A DNA stretch of 64,000 nucleotides, taken from contig NZ_JH711482.1 of assembly GCF_000269805.1 (NCBI RefSeq), positions 602,933 to 666,932 of the forward strand. Direction: 5' to 3'. Source of the stretch: Actinomyces massiliensis 4401292 (GTDB lineage: Bacteria; Actinomycetota; Actinomycetes; Actinomycetales; Actinomycetaceae). The notes below the pieces were generated by a model that worked only from the letters and a program-made list of their open reading frames with translations, ran no database searches and was not told where the DNA came from. The first letter of the stretch is position 1. Every line of letters begins with the position of its first letter. Below, piece by piece: positions 34,056-42,011 of this stretch. The translations under genes and the position numbers were made by a program.

Positions 34056-34057
34056 CT
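34052..34057 (+). promoter_or_regulatory. -10 element of tetR gene, leaderless type
   Basis: TACACT, 6 nt, then ATG; a -35 TTGACT lies 19 bp upstream. Confidence 0.55.
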
Positions 34058-34063
34058 GCGGGC

Positions 34064-34630
34064 ATGGACGCCCGGGACCGGCTCATTGAAGCCGCTCAAG
34101 AGCTGCTGTGGGAGCGCGGCTACACAGCGATGAGCCCTAAAGACATCCAGGCCCTCGCACAGGCCGGCCAGGGCAGCATGTACCACCATTTCAAGGGCAA
34201 GCAGGATCTGGCCTCACTGGCCCTGCAACGCAGTGCGGAGCAGATGCGCCGCGATGCCCAGGAGCTGCTGACCGGTGAAGGGACCGCCCTTGCGCGCCTG
34301 GAGGCCTACCTGCACAGCCAGCGCGACAGTCTGAGGGGCTGCCGAATGGGTCGGATGACCTACGACGCGGATGTGCTGGATACGCCCGAACTCCTACAAC
34401 CGGTCTCCGACGCGCTCGGCTGGCTGGTCGAGGTCATCGCCCAGGTCGTGACCCAGGGCATCGATCGCGAGGAGTTCCCTCGCTCCACAGATCCTGCAGC
34501 CGTTGCCTCATCAGTCGCGGCCGTAGTGCAGGGAGGCTACGTTCTCGCCAGAGCGCAACAGGACCGAGCCGCCTTTGACGCCGCCATCAACGGCGCGGTG
34601 TCCATGCTGCGGGGCTGGGCCTGCCGGTAA
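34064..34630 (+). CDS. TetR/AcrR-family regulator
   Basis: Repressor-type protein of 188 aa. The helix-turn-helix is at about residues 5-50 (DRLIEAAQELLWERGYTAMSPKDIQALAQAGQGSMYHHFKGKQDLA). The C-terminal ligand domain includes LRGCRMGRMTYDADVLDTPELLQPVSDALGW, with Cys in the GC-R-MG motif seen in LmrA/YxaF-type members. An upstream ATG five codons earlier is possible, but the -10 spacing favours this one. The following DUF4865 gene is the usual companion of this subfamily and probably its target. Confidence 0.88.
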   Translation: MDARDRLIEAAQELLWERGYTAMSPKDIQALAQAGQGSMYHHFKGKQDLASLALQRSAEQMRRDAQELLTGEGTALARLEAYLHSQRDSLRGCRMGRMTYDADVLDTPELLQPVSDALGWLVEVIAQVVTQGIDREEFPRSTDPAAVASSVAAVVQGGYVLARAQQDRAAFDAAINGAVSMLRGWACR

Positions 34631-34766
34631 ACAAACTCATCAGAATTCATCTCAGAGTTTCTGAGTATCGCGCATCGCGCGCCGCAGAATCATCATCGGA
34701 CCAGCGACACGAAGAAACCCGAATTCATATCCGAATCCACCAGGAACCCGCCCGGGAGCGAACCAC

Positions 34767-35324
34767 ATGTACGCCATGCAGTACGCCATCAACCTGCCCG
34801 CCGACTACGACATGCGGATCATCCGTGATCGCGTGGCGGAGACCGGCCATCTCATGGATGGCTTCACCGGCCTGGAGTTCAAGGCCTACCTCATCCGCGA
34901 GAAAGCCGAAGGAGCAACCCGCAATGCTTACGCGCCATTCTACGTGTGGCGCGACATCGACGGTATGCGCTCCTTCTGCTGGGGCGAGCCCGGTTACTCG
35001 GCGATCGTGCGCGATTTCGGGCGCCAGCCCATCCAGGATTGGACCGTTGCACAACTCGTACCGGGGCCCGCTTCCTATACCGAAACCAGAAGCCTGACCA
35101 TGTCCACCGTGCAGCTGCCCGAGGGAGAGGCCCCTTCCCAGTGCTTGGATGCGGTCACTCAACCGTTCTTGACGCAGGTCGATGACCAGACCGTCAATCG
35201 TCTGGCCGCCGTCGACATCACCACCTGGACGGTCGTACTGGTCGAACTCTCCAGCCGGCCGGCCGAACAGGCCGACCCGCGGGTGACCGGCTACGAGGTG
35301 CTCCACGTCTCCACCGCGCGCTGA
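34767..35324 (+). CDS. DUF4865 family protein
   Basis: Protein of 185 aa matching DUF4865: MQYAINLPADYDMRIIRDRVAETGHLMDGFTGLEFKAYLIREK followed by APFYVWRDIDGMRSFCWGEPGYSAIVRDFGRQPIQDW. The fold is thought to be ferredoxin-like, with the second half continuing the pattern (LDAVTQPFLTQVDD...VDITTWTVVLVEL). No enzymatic function is established. A weak GGAG lies before the first ATG; an ATG three codons later is an alternative. The 136-bp gap after tetR holds a CTCAGA-GTT-TCTGAG dyad. Co-regulation with tetR is inferred. Confidence 0.78.
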   Translation: MYAMQYAINLPADYDMRIIRDRVAETGHLMDGFTGLEFKAYLIREKAEGATRNAYAPFYVWRDIDGMRSFCWGEPGYSAIVRDFGRQPIQDWTVAQLVPGPASYTETRSLTMSTVQLPEGEAPSQCLDAVTQPFLTQVDDQTVNRLAAVDITTWTVVLVELSSRPAEQADPRVTGYEVLHVSTAR

Positions 35325-35470
35325 CCGCTTCCGGCCTCCTGGAACGGATGACGCCGCAGGCCGGGGAAGCACGGGTCGAGCGCGTCGGGCGCTATGACGC
35401 GAACCCTCACGGCACTCAGCACCGACCAGCGCTGCAACACGATCCGCGCGATCTGCGATCCCGCCTCCGC

Positions 35471-35506
35471 TCAGTCGACTCAGTCGACTCAGTCGACTCA
35501 GTCGAC
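35471..35506. repeat. 9-bp tandem repeat spanning the MFS stop codon
   Basis: Four exact copies of TCAGTCGAC. Read on the minus strand the unit is GTC GAC TGA, in frame with the exporter gene, so it gives four consecutive in-frame stops. The stretch from the DUF4865 stop to here has no other recognisable feature. Confidence 0.85.
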
Positions 35507-37018
35507 GCGGTCCTGCAAACCCTCGCTCCCTGCGGCCTCCGCAAGCCGGCCGGATCGGCTCGCATGCGAGGCGCGCAGGTCCACGATCGCCACGGCCGCA
35601 GATACGGCGATGGCGACAGCTGCCGCGAGCAGCCCCGCCTGGGCGGCGGTGCCCCATCCCGATGCGCCGGCCGTGCGGAAGGTGATCCCGGTGATGGCGG
35701 CAATGCCGATGGACGTGCCGATACGCTGTCCTGTCTGCAGGATGCCTCCAGCGGCCCCCGCATACTCCAGGGGTACGTCGGCCAGGGAGAGCGTCTGGTT
35801 CGGAGACACCACAATTCCCTGTCCTACCCCGAGTGCCACCAGTGTCAGTGCGATCCACCAGGGACTCCATCCGGCGATCGCATGCATGCGGATGATGCCG
35901 ATGGTCGTCAGCAGTCCGATGATTCCCAGGAGCATGCCGGCCAGTACGATGACGCGCCCCACACGGATGACTCGTCTGCCGGCCAGAGGTGCGGCAACAG
36001 CGCCCACCAGTGAGGCCGGGATACCGATGACACCGCTGGCCAGGGCGGATGCCCCCAGGCCATCCTGAATGTACTGGGCCACGATGATCCACACCGAGGT
36101 GTACCCCAGGAAGTACACGGCGATCGCCAGACACCCGTAGGCGAAGGAGGGGATGGTGAAAAGGCGGAGATCCACCATGGGGCTGCCCCCTCGAGCCCGG
36201 TAGCGACGTTCCCAAGCCACCCATGCGCCGGCAACGGCAATACCCAGCAATTCCAGCAGCCAGATCCACCCTCCCCCTGAGGAATTCATGAAGGGGATCA
36301 TCACCAGGAGTGTGGCGGCAGCCAGCAGCAGCATGCCGGCGGGATCGAGATCCATCCCGGCCCGGTTCGTCTCGGCTCCGGCGGGCCGCGACGACTCGCC
36401 GTCAGCGGTCCGCCGTCTCCAAGCCGAGGCGGGAAGGTAGCGCCTCGCCGCCCAGACCCCCGCCAGGGCGAACGGTACGTTGATCAGGAAAGAAACGCGC
36501 CAGCCCCAATCCGCTCCGAGCCAGCCGATGAGGCCTCCGCTGAGCACTGGCCCCACGGCCACGGAGACCCCGATGACGCCGCCGAATAGCCCGAAGGCAC
36601 GGCCTCGCGCCTCACCGGTGTAGTACTGCTGAATCATGCCGGTGACCTGAGGATTCAGCAGTCCCGACCCCACGCCCATGACAAGTCGAGCCAGATTGAG
36701 TGACACGATGTTCGGCGCCAGCCCCGAGGCCAGGGATCCGACTCCGAAGATGAACATGCCGATGGCGAAGAGCCGCCCGCGCCCCAGGACATCACCCGCG
36801 CGCCCCGCCGGAACCAGGAGGATGCCGAAGACCAGAGCGTATCCGGAGATGACGAGCTGAAGGCCGCTGCTGCCCGCCTCCAAGCTGTGAGAGACCGATG
36901 TCAGAATGACATTGACGGATGAAACGGCCAGGAGTGAGACGAATGCCGGGATGAGCAGGGTCGGCAGGAGCCACTTCTGCCCGGAGGCTCTTTGTTCCGA
37001 GGCGTGAAGTTCAGGCAC
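35498..37018 (-). CDS. MFS drug exporter, DHA2 (EmrB/QacA-like) family
   Basis: Proton-coupled multidrug exporter type, 506 aa, with about 14 hydrophobic helices. The first is LLPTLLIPAFVSLLAVSSVNVILTSVSHSL; LVISGYALVFGILLVPAGRAGDVLGRGRLFAIG carries the loop 2-3 motif, and PQVTGMIQQYYTGEARGRAFGLFGGVIGVSVAVGPVLSGGLI is motif C-like. Substrate is unknown. The GTG start follows TAGGCT by 6 nt (leaderless). The final codons belong to a 9-bp tandem repeat that supplies four stop codons. It is convergent with the TetR/DUF4865 genes. Confidence 0.88.
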   Translation of the reverse strand: MPELHASEQRASGQKWLLPTLLIPAFVSLLAVSSVNVILTSVSHSLEAGSSGLQLVISGYALVFGILLVPAGRAGDVLGRGRLFAIGMFIFGVGSLASGLAPNIVSLNLARLVMGVGSGLLNPQVTGMIQQYYTGEARGRAFGLFGGVIGVSVAVGPVLSGGLIGWLGADWGWRVSFLINVPFALAGVWAARRYLPASAWRRRTADGESSRPAGAETNRAGMDLDPAGMLLLAAATLLVMIPFMNSSGGGWIWLLELLGIAVAGAWVAWERRYRARGGSPMVDLRLFTIPSFAYGCLAIAVYFLGYTSVWIIVAQYIQDGLGASALASGVIGIPASLVGAVAAPLAGRRVIRVGRVIVLAGMLLGIIGLLTTIGIIRMHAIAGWSPWWIALTLVALGVGQGIVVSPNQTLSLADVPLEYAGAAGGILQTGQRIGTSIGIAAITGITFRTAGASGWGTAAQAGLLAAAVAIAVSAAVAIVDLRASHASRSGRLAEAAGSEGLQDRVD

Positions 37019-37024
37019 CCGAGC

Positions 37025-37030
37025 AGCCTA
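37025..37030 (-). promoter_or_regulatory. -10 element of the DHA2 exporter gene, leaderless type
   Basis: TAGGCT, 6 nt, then GTG. Confidence 0.5.
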
Positions 37031-37195
37031 CGCGCCACCGCCTTATCCAGCATGATCCCTGCACCACATCGGACCCAGGCACATCATCGTGTGCGTCTTT
37101 ATCGGCCCAGATCGATGGCGGCTGAGGTCGTAGCCGCGACGAGCACGCGGACTCAGTGCCAGAGCCCGCATCGAGTACCTGCATCGGGTGCCTAC

Positions 37196-38605
37196 TCAGT
37201 GCTGGGAAGCGGCTGCGTGCTCCACTTCCAGCGACGCGCCGCTGGCGTCCTCGACGGGTGTCGACCAGCGCCCAGCCCGAACGTCCAGAACCAGCCCGAT
37301 ACCCAGTGCGAGCAGAGCGGGAACGATCCAGCCGGTGGAGTTGTCCCACAGCCCTGTGCGGCTCAGCAGGTCACTGGGCGTCGTCCATCCTGCCTCGGTC
37401 AGCGCGGAGACCAGGCCGAGTACGCCGGCGACGCCCACCGGCCACAGGTAGGCCGCCCGCAGGCGCCCCGGCGCCAGTGCGTCCACGAGCGTGACGACCA
37501 CCAGGCAGATCGCCAACGGGTAGAGCAGGAAAAGCAGAGGAGCCGTAATCTTGAGAATCGCTTTCAAGCCGAGGTTCGCCAGAACGAAGGAAACCAGAGT
37601 GCCCGCAGTGAGCTGACGATTGAAGGAGACAGCCGGCCAGGCGGTGTAGGCGTAACCGGCCCAGGAGGCCAGCAGCCCCACTGCTGTGGTCAAACAAGCC
37701 AGGACCACGATACCGGCGAAGACGATCACGCCGCCTCGCCCCAGCGTCAGAGACGCGGCAGCCCTCAGCAGCTCGGTTCCCTCCGTGGTCTCACTCGTGA
37801 CATCGCCCGGTGAACGCGTCCCGATCAGGGCCAGACCGATGTACACCGCGCCCAGAAGGACGGCGGCAATGCCCCCGGCAATAGTGGTACCGCGCACAAG
37901 CCTGCCAGGGGCGGTGAAGCCCCGCTCGCGCAGAGAGCTGATGACGACGATCCCGAAGACGCTTGCGGACAGGACATCCATCGTGAGATAGCCCTGCGTC
38001 AGCCCGGTCGTCATCGGAGCGCTCGCATAGGGGTCGATGGCAGGTCGGTCCACCCCCGGGGCGGTCAGAATCGTGGCCCCGCACAGCACCACCAGCAGCA
38101 GGAGAAGCGCCGGGGTCAGCCAGCGGCCGATGCTATCGGCCAGCCTGCTGGGGCGCAGCGCGATGAGGATGGAGACACCGAGAAAAGCCGCCACATGCGC
38201 AGCCAGCGCCCAGCGAGAATTGGAGATGCCCATGAGCTCCAGAACCGGCAGAGTAGCCAATTCATAGGCGACCGTCGTGACTCGCGGCACAGCGTAGAAA
38301 GGGCCGATCGACAGGTAGACCGCCAATGGCATCACAGCCCCGAAGCGCGGCCCGACCCGGCGGGCCAAGCCGAGAATGCCCTCCCCGGAGGTGGACACGG
38401 CCACGATCGTGGCCAACGGGAGTAGAACGCCGGTCACGAGGAAGCCGATCATGACCATGGGCAGAGAACCGCCTGACGCGGCGCCCAGCAGAGGCGGGAA
38501 AATAAGATTGCCAGCCCCGAAGAAGAGAGCGAACAGCATCAGACCCGTGGTGACGATGCTTGTAGCGGGACTGGGGCTCTCGAGCTGATCGGTCGTTGAG
38601 GTCAT
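37196..38605 (-). CDS. brnQ: Branched-chain amino acid transport protein
   Basis: LIV-II type symporter for leucine, isoleucine and valine, 469 aa with about 12 transmembrane helices. The N-terminus TTGLMLFALFFGAGNLIFPPLLG and the segment YLSIGPFYAVPRVTTVAYEL are BrnQ hallmarks; SFNRQLTAGTLVSFVLANLGLKAILKITAPLLFLLYPLAI is near the C-terminus. The ATG MTSTTDQL is preceded by GAGACAGG. A longer in-frame start would encode a tandem repeat and is rejected. The repeat lies in the promoter region instead. Confidence 0.92.
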   Translation of the reverse strand: MTSTTDQLESPSPATSIVTTGLMLFALFFGAGNLIFPPLLGAASGGSLPMVMIGFLVTGVLLPLATIVAVSTSGEGILGLARRVGPRFGAVMPLAVYLSIGPFYAVPRVTTVAYELATLPVLELMGISNSRWALAAHVAAFLGVSILIALRPSRLADSIGRWLTPALLLLLVVLCGATILTAPGVDRPAIDPYASAPMTTGLTQGYLTMDVLSASVFGIVVISSLRERGFTAPGRLVRGTTIAGGIAAVLLGAVYIGLALIGTRSPGDVTSETTEGTELLRAAASLTLGRGGVIVFAGIVVLACLTTAVGLLASWAGYAYTAWPAVSFNRQLTAGTLVSFVLANLGLKAILKITAPLLFLLYPLAICLVVVTLVDALAPGRLRAAYLWPVGVAGVLGLVSALTEAGWTTPSDLLSRTGLWDNSTGWIVPALLALGIGLVLDVRAGRWSTPVEDASGASLEVEHAAASQH

Positions 38606-38665
38606 AGTGCCTGTCTCTTTGTTAGGAATAGGGTCAGTATGACGTCCTATGAGCCGTGAGGAAAA

Positions 38666-38692
38666 ATCTGACAAATCTGACAAATCTGACAA
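38666..38692. repeat. 9-bp tandem repeat upstream of brnQ
   Basis: Three exact copies of ATCTGACAA. On the brnQ strand each unit reads TTGTCAGAT, so each offers a TTGTCA -35-like hexamer 9 bp from the next. Confidence 0.85.
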
Positions 38693-38735
38693 TGGCGCTA
38701 CACATCCTCATACCGCGCCAGGTACTGGCATCAGG

Positions 38736-39698
38736 TCAGCCGATAGAGACCCGTCCGGTGATCTCAGCGGGCCCGGTCAGCAGCACGGTGGATCCCTCGG
38801 CCAAAGGCGCGGCACCCACATGGACGCCGACCTCGCCGCCGGGCACCAGCAACCGGTAGTCCTCGGGCGCCCCCTCGCCCTCCCACACATGCAGGGCCAC
38901 GGCGGCGGCGCAGCAGCCGGTTCCGCACGAGCGGGTCTCCCCCACACCGCGCTCCAGTACGCGCAGACGCGCGCGCCCCACCCGATCACCGGTGACCGCA
39001 TCCACCTCCTGGCCCAGCGGCACCACGAGCTCGAGATTGGTACCGGCCTGCGGCACCGGCTCATAGACCACCGGGGCCCCCGAACCGGTCAGACCCGCGA
39101 AGGTGGCGGCATCGAGCTCACTCTCCTCCCCCAGGGCGACCACGGTATGCGGATTGGGCATGGAGATCGACAAGGCCGCACGCTCGCCCTCCAGGCCCGG
39201 CACGATGACGACGGTATCCCACCCCTCATCCTCGACATCGGCCAGGGCGCCGTCGGGATGAGTCAAGCGCGCCGATCCCATATCGACCGTCCACAGATCG
39301 CCCACGCGGGTAATGGTGCGCGCTCCCCCGCGAGTGCCGATGGTGATGGAATCGCCATCGGTCATCGGGCAGAGCCCCTCAGCATCCAGAACTGCGGCGA
39401 ACAGACGCGAGGCGTTGCCGCACATCTCCGCCACGGAACCATCGGCGTTGTAGTAGTCCATGAACCACTCGGCCTCGGGCACGGCCTCGTGAAAGGCCTG
39501 CGCACCGGGCAGCGATCGAGTGCGCACGACCCGCACGAATCCATCGGCCCCGATTCCGGCGCGCCTATCGCACGCAGCGGCGATGTCGGTGGCGGTCACC
39601 GGCACATCGCGTTCGGGATCGATGAGCAGGAGGAAATCGTTCTCCGTGCCGTGGCCCTTGATGAGCTCGTGGCCCGCAAGGCCTGAGGCAGCAGTCAT
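38736..39698 (-). CDS. dapF: Diaminopimelate epimerase
   Basis: Interconverts LL- and meso-diaminopimelate for lysine and peptidoglycan, 320 aa. The two catalytic cysteines are Cys93 in AEMCGNASR and Cys258 in GETRSCGTGC; IKGHGTENDFLLL opens the protein. In-frame sequence upstream runs antisense-independent through miaA and is not used; the ATG chosen lies 10 bp after the miaA stop, with a TAAGCT -10-like hexamer 8 nt before it inside the miaA end. The miaA-dapF pairing is usual in actinobacteria. Confidence 0.94.
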   Translation of the reverse strand: MTAASGLAGHELIKGHGTENDFLLLIDPERDVPVTATDIAAACDRRAGIGADGFVRVVRTRSLPGAQAFHEAVPEAEWFMDYYNADGSVAEMCGNASRLFAAVLDAEGLCPMTDGDSITIGTRGGARTITRVGDLWTVDMGSARLTHPDGALADVEDEGWDTVVIVPGLEGERAALSISMPNPHTVVALGEESELDAATFAGLTGSGAPVVYEPVPQAGTNLELVVPLGQEVDAVTGDRVGRARLRVLERGVGETRSCGTGCCAAAVALHVWEGEGAPEDYRLLVPGGEVGVHVGAAPLAEGSTVLLTGPAEITGRVSIG

Positions 39699-39708
39699 GG
39701 CCCCCAGC

Positions 39709-40710
39709 TTAAGCGACGCCGGCATGTGCTTCGTCCGCCTGCTCGACAAGGCGGAGGGCCTGCTGAGTAACCCGCCTGCGCTCGCCGGGCAACCAGGCCC
39801 CGGTCGAATCGAGGGTCGCGTCGAGCCAGTGGATGCGCGGGTCACGGCGGAACCACTTGATCTGGCGAGAGGCGAGGCGACGTGTCGCCCGAGCGGTGAG
39901 CTCCACGGCGTCCGCCCCCGTGATGCGGCCCCGGAGCAGATCAATGGCCTGGGCGTAGCCGATCGCGTTCGGCGCCGTCCTGCCCTCCTCCAGGCCCGCG
40001 GCCATGAGCGCCTCGGTCTCGCCCACGAGCCCGGCGTCGAACATGTCGGCGGTGCGCGCATCGATGCGCGCATTGAGCGCGGCCCGGTCGACTCGCAGCG
40101 CCAGGTGGAGCGTCGGCGCGAGGTCCTCATAGCGGGGCAGGGTCGCGGAGAAGGGCCTGCCGGTGACGGCCAGGACCTCCAGGGCTCGCACGACCCGGCG
40201 CGTGTTGACCGGCTCGATGCGTTGAGCCGAGACGGGATCGGCGTCTCTCAGCTCCTCCCAGAGACGGCGCGAGCCCTCACGGTGGGCACGCGCCTCCAGG
40301 TCGGCGCGCACATCCGGATCGGTACCGGGGAACTCCAGAGCATCGGTGACTGCGCGCACGTACAGCCCGGAGCCGCCGACGATGAGGACACGGGCACCGC
40401 GCCTCTCGATGCCCTCCAGGTCGGCGCGGGCGTGACGCTGATACGTGGCGACATTGGCCTCTTGACGCACATCCAGGACATCGAGCTGATGGTGGGGGTA
40501 GCCTCGGCGCTCGACCCGCGGCACCTTGGCGGTGCCGATGTCCATGCCGCGGTACAGCTGGGAGGCATCCGCATTGAGGACTTCGGCACCACTCGAGCCC
40601 GTGGCGGAGCCCCCCTCCCGGGTGAGCGCGTCGGCCAGGTCGAGCGCCAGCTCTGACTTGCCGGTGGCAGTGGGGCCGACGATGGCGATACGGACGGCGG
40701 ATGGGCTCAC
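39709..40710 (-). CDS. miaA: tRNA dimethylallyltransferase
   Basis: Adds the isopentenyl group to A37 of tRNAs reading UNN codons; MiaB, also in this window, completes the ms2i6A modification. P-loop GPTATGKSELA is at about residues 11-21, the substrate motif is ADASQLYRGMDIGTAKVP (DSMQVY in most members, here DASQLY), and VGGSGLYVRAVTD, RRVVRALEV and GYAQAIDLLRG complete the family pattern. Length is 333 aa. The GTG start lies 10 bp after a YbjN gene. Confidence 0.94.
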   Translation of the reverse strand: MSPSAVRIAIVGPTATGKSELALDLADALTREGGSATGSSGAEVLNADASQLYRGMDIGTAKVPRVERRGYPHHQLDVLDVRQEANVATYQRHARADLEGIERRGARVLIVGGSGLYVRAVTDALEFPGTDPDVRADLEARAHREGSRRLWEELRDADPVSAQRIEPVNTRRVVRALEVLAVTGRPFSATLPRYEDLAPTLHLALRVDRAALNARIDARTADMFDAGLVGETEALMAAGLEEGRTAPNAIGYAQAIDLLRGRITGADAVELTARATRRLASRQIKWFRRDPRIHWLDATLDSTGAWLPGERRRVTQQALRLVEQADEAHAGVA

Positions 40711-40720
40711 CGCGCCACGC

Positions 40721-41404
40721 TCACAACTCGGGCAGCAGAGGCCGCACCAGGCTCAGCGCCTGCGTGCACGAGGACAGCGCAGTCTCCAGGTGAAGGCGCA
40801 GCTGGATGTCCGTGACCCCGGCGCTGAGGTCGATGAGGTAGGTCGCGCGCACCATCGAGCCGGACGGGGAGTCGATGATCGAGACGGTCGGGAAGAACTT
40901 GTCACGATTCCAATCGTTGACGCTGGCGGCGAGCTCATCGCGCATCCCCTCGCCGACCGGTTCCTCCCAGTCCCCTGAGACCAGGAGCCAGCCTTCGTGG
41001 CCATCGGGGATCTCGATGACGAAGGGGTAGGAGTCCCACGTGCCCAGCAGGCACGGGTGACCGGACTCCGCATGGCGCTGGACCCCATAGCCCATGGTGT
41101 CCGTGATCATCGCCTCCATGCGGTCCAGTGTGAGTTCACTGGTGGACTCCACCTCCTCATCCGGGCCGGGGGCGGACAGGGCGTTTGGGGCGGTGGTCGC
41201 GTCTTCCTCCGTCCGGGCTGCGGGCGCGCGCCAGTCCGCCGGACTCACAGCCGTCGGCGAATCGTGCTCACCACTGCGGGCCATCGGGTGATCGTCCGAA
41301 TGAGGGGTCGCAGAGCCGCTCGCCGGGTGCGGTCGCTCAGCGGGCTCGGCGTGCTCTTGAGACTGGCCGAGGAGCCGGGCCAGGAAATCGCTGAGGAGAC
41401 TCAT
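40721..41404 (-). CDS. YbjN domain-containing protein (first of two)
   Basis: 227-aa protein with an N-terminal amphipathic MSLLSDFLARLLGQ, a disordered Glu/Pro/Ser-rich stretch to about residue 90, and a C-terminal YbjN fold (ELTLDRMEAMITDTMGYGVQRHAESGHPCLLGTWDSYPFVIEI...WNRDKFFPTVSII...VRATYLIDLSAGVTDIQL). YbjN proteins are poorly understood; a type III secretion chaperone-like fold is typical. The ATG overlaps the stop of the second YbjN gene (ATGA). It lies in the conserved stretch between miaB and miaA. Confidence 0.82.
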   Translation of the reverse strand: MSLLSDFLARLLGQSQEHAEPAERPHPASGSATPHSDDHPMARSGEHDSPTAVSPADWRAPAARTEEDATTAPNALSAPGPDEEVESTSELTLDRMEAMITDTMGYGVQRHAESGHPCLLGTWDSYPFVIEIPDGHEGWLLVSGDWEEPVGEGMRDELAASVNDWNRDKFFPTVSIIDSPSGSMVRATYLIDLSAGVTDIQLRLHLETALSSCTQALSLVRPLLPEL

Positions 41405-41880
41405 GGATCCAGCCTGCCGCGCAATGGGTCCGGGAAAAGATCCTCGGCCTCTCGCATGAGGGCCACGATCAAACGGCACCCGGTCAGGACGAAGTCCTCA
41501 AGCTGGGCATCGGTCATGCCGGCTTCAAGGGGGTAGGTGACCTCGCCGTGAAGCCGGACGACTCCGCCGTCTGCAATAGTCAGGTAGGCCTTAGGACCGA
41601 TGCGGGTCGCATTCCACTCCTCGACCAGCCGGCGCAGGGCGGTCAAGTGCTCGGTGTCTGCAATGCGGTGCCACACGCCGCGAAGTTGGAGAGCCCGAGT
41701 GTCCTGGAAGATGGCGTGAACGGTGACGTAGCGCCAGGGGATGCCGATATCGCCCTCGTCGTCCAGGAAGAAGCGCAGGCCCAGCTCGCGCACGCAGGCC
41801 ATAATGCGGTCGACGTCCACCGGTGCCGGGACGGCGGGGGCAGGGGCGCCGGCAGCGCTCATGGACTTGGACCGAGTCAT
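41401..41880 (-). CDS. YbjN domain-containing protein (second of two)
   Basis: 159-aa protein consisting almost wholly of a YbjN domain (VDVDRIMACVRELGLRFFLDDEGDIGIPWRYVTVHAIFQDTRALQLRGVWHRIADTEHLTALRRLVEEWNATRIGPKAYLTIADGGVVRLHGEVTYPLEAG), here described by its key WNATRIGPKAYL segment. It is paralogous to the following gene, with which it overlaps by four bases. TAGGCT 6 nt before the ATG indicates a leaderless start for the YbjN-YbjN-miaA-dapF group. Function unknown. Confidence 0.82.
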   Translation of the reverse strand: MTRSKSMSAAGAPAPAVPAPVDVDRIMACVRELGLRFFLDDEGDIGIPWRYVTVHAIFQDTRALQLRGVWHRIADTEHLTALRRLVEEWNATRIGPKAYLTIADGGVVRLHGEVTYPLEAGMTDAQLEDFVLTGCRLIVALMREAEDLFPDPLRGRLDP

Positions 41881-41886
41881 ACATCC

Positions 41887-41892
41887 AGCCTA
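41887..41892 (-). promoter_or_regulatory. -10 element of the YbjN-YbjN-miaA-dapF group, leaderless type
   Basis: TAGGCT, 6 nt, then ATG. Confidence 0.5.
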
Positions 41893-41971
41893 ACGGCCCG
41901 GACCAGCGGCAATGGAGTCCGTAAGCCATGGTGGGGGCCACTCTCGCCGCAAGCAGAGCCGGGAAGCACGT

Positions 41972-41989
41972 CGACAGGCGTTCCTGTCG
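41972..41989 (-). terminator. Candidate terminator after the COG0523 GTPase gene
   Basis: CGACAGG / CCTGTCG, 7-bp perfect stem with a 4-nt loop, 23 bp past the stop codon. No U-tract. Confidence 0.4.
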
Positions 41990-42011
41990 CCCGGCACCCC
42001 GACGGCGCATC

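Noticed and set aside
34651-34665. CTCAGA-GTT-TCTGAG dyad between tetR and DUF4865 as a terminator
   Set aside because: Short stem, AT-rich, no U-tract, and the downstream gene is probably cotranscribed; left unassigned.
38606-38692. Upstream start for brnQ that would translate the 9-bp repeat as MSDLSDLSD
   Set aside because: The extension has no homology to BrnQ N-termini, whereas the ATG used begins 20 residues before the conserved first helix.
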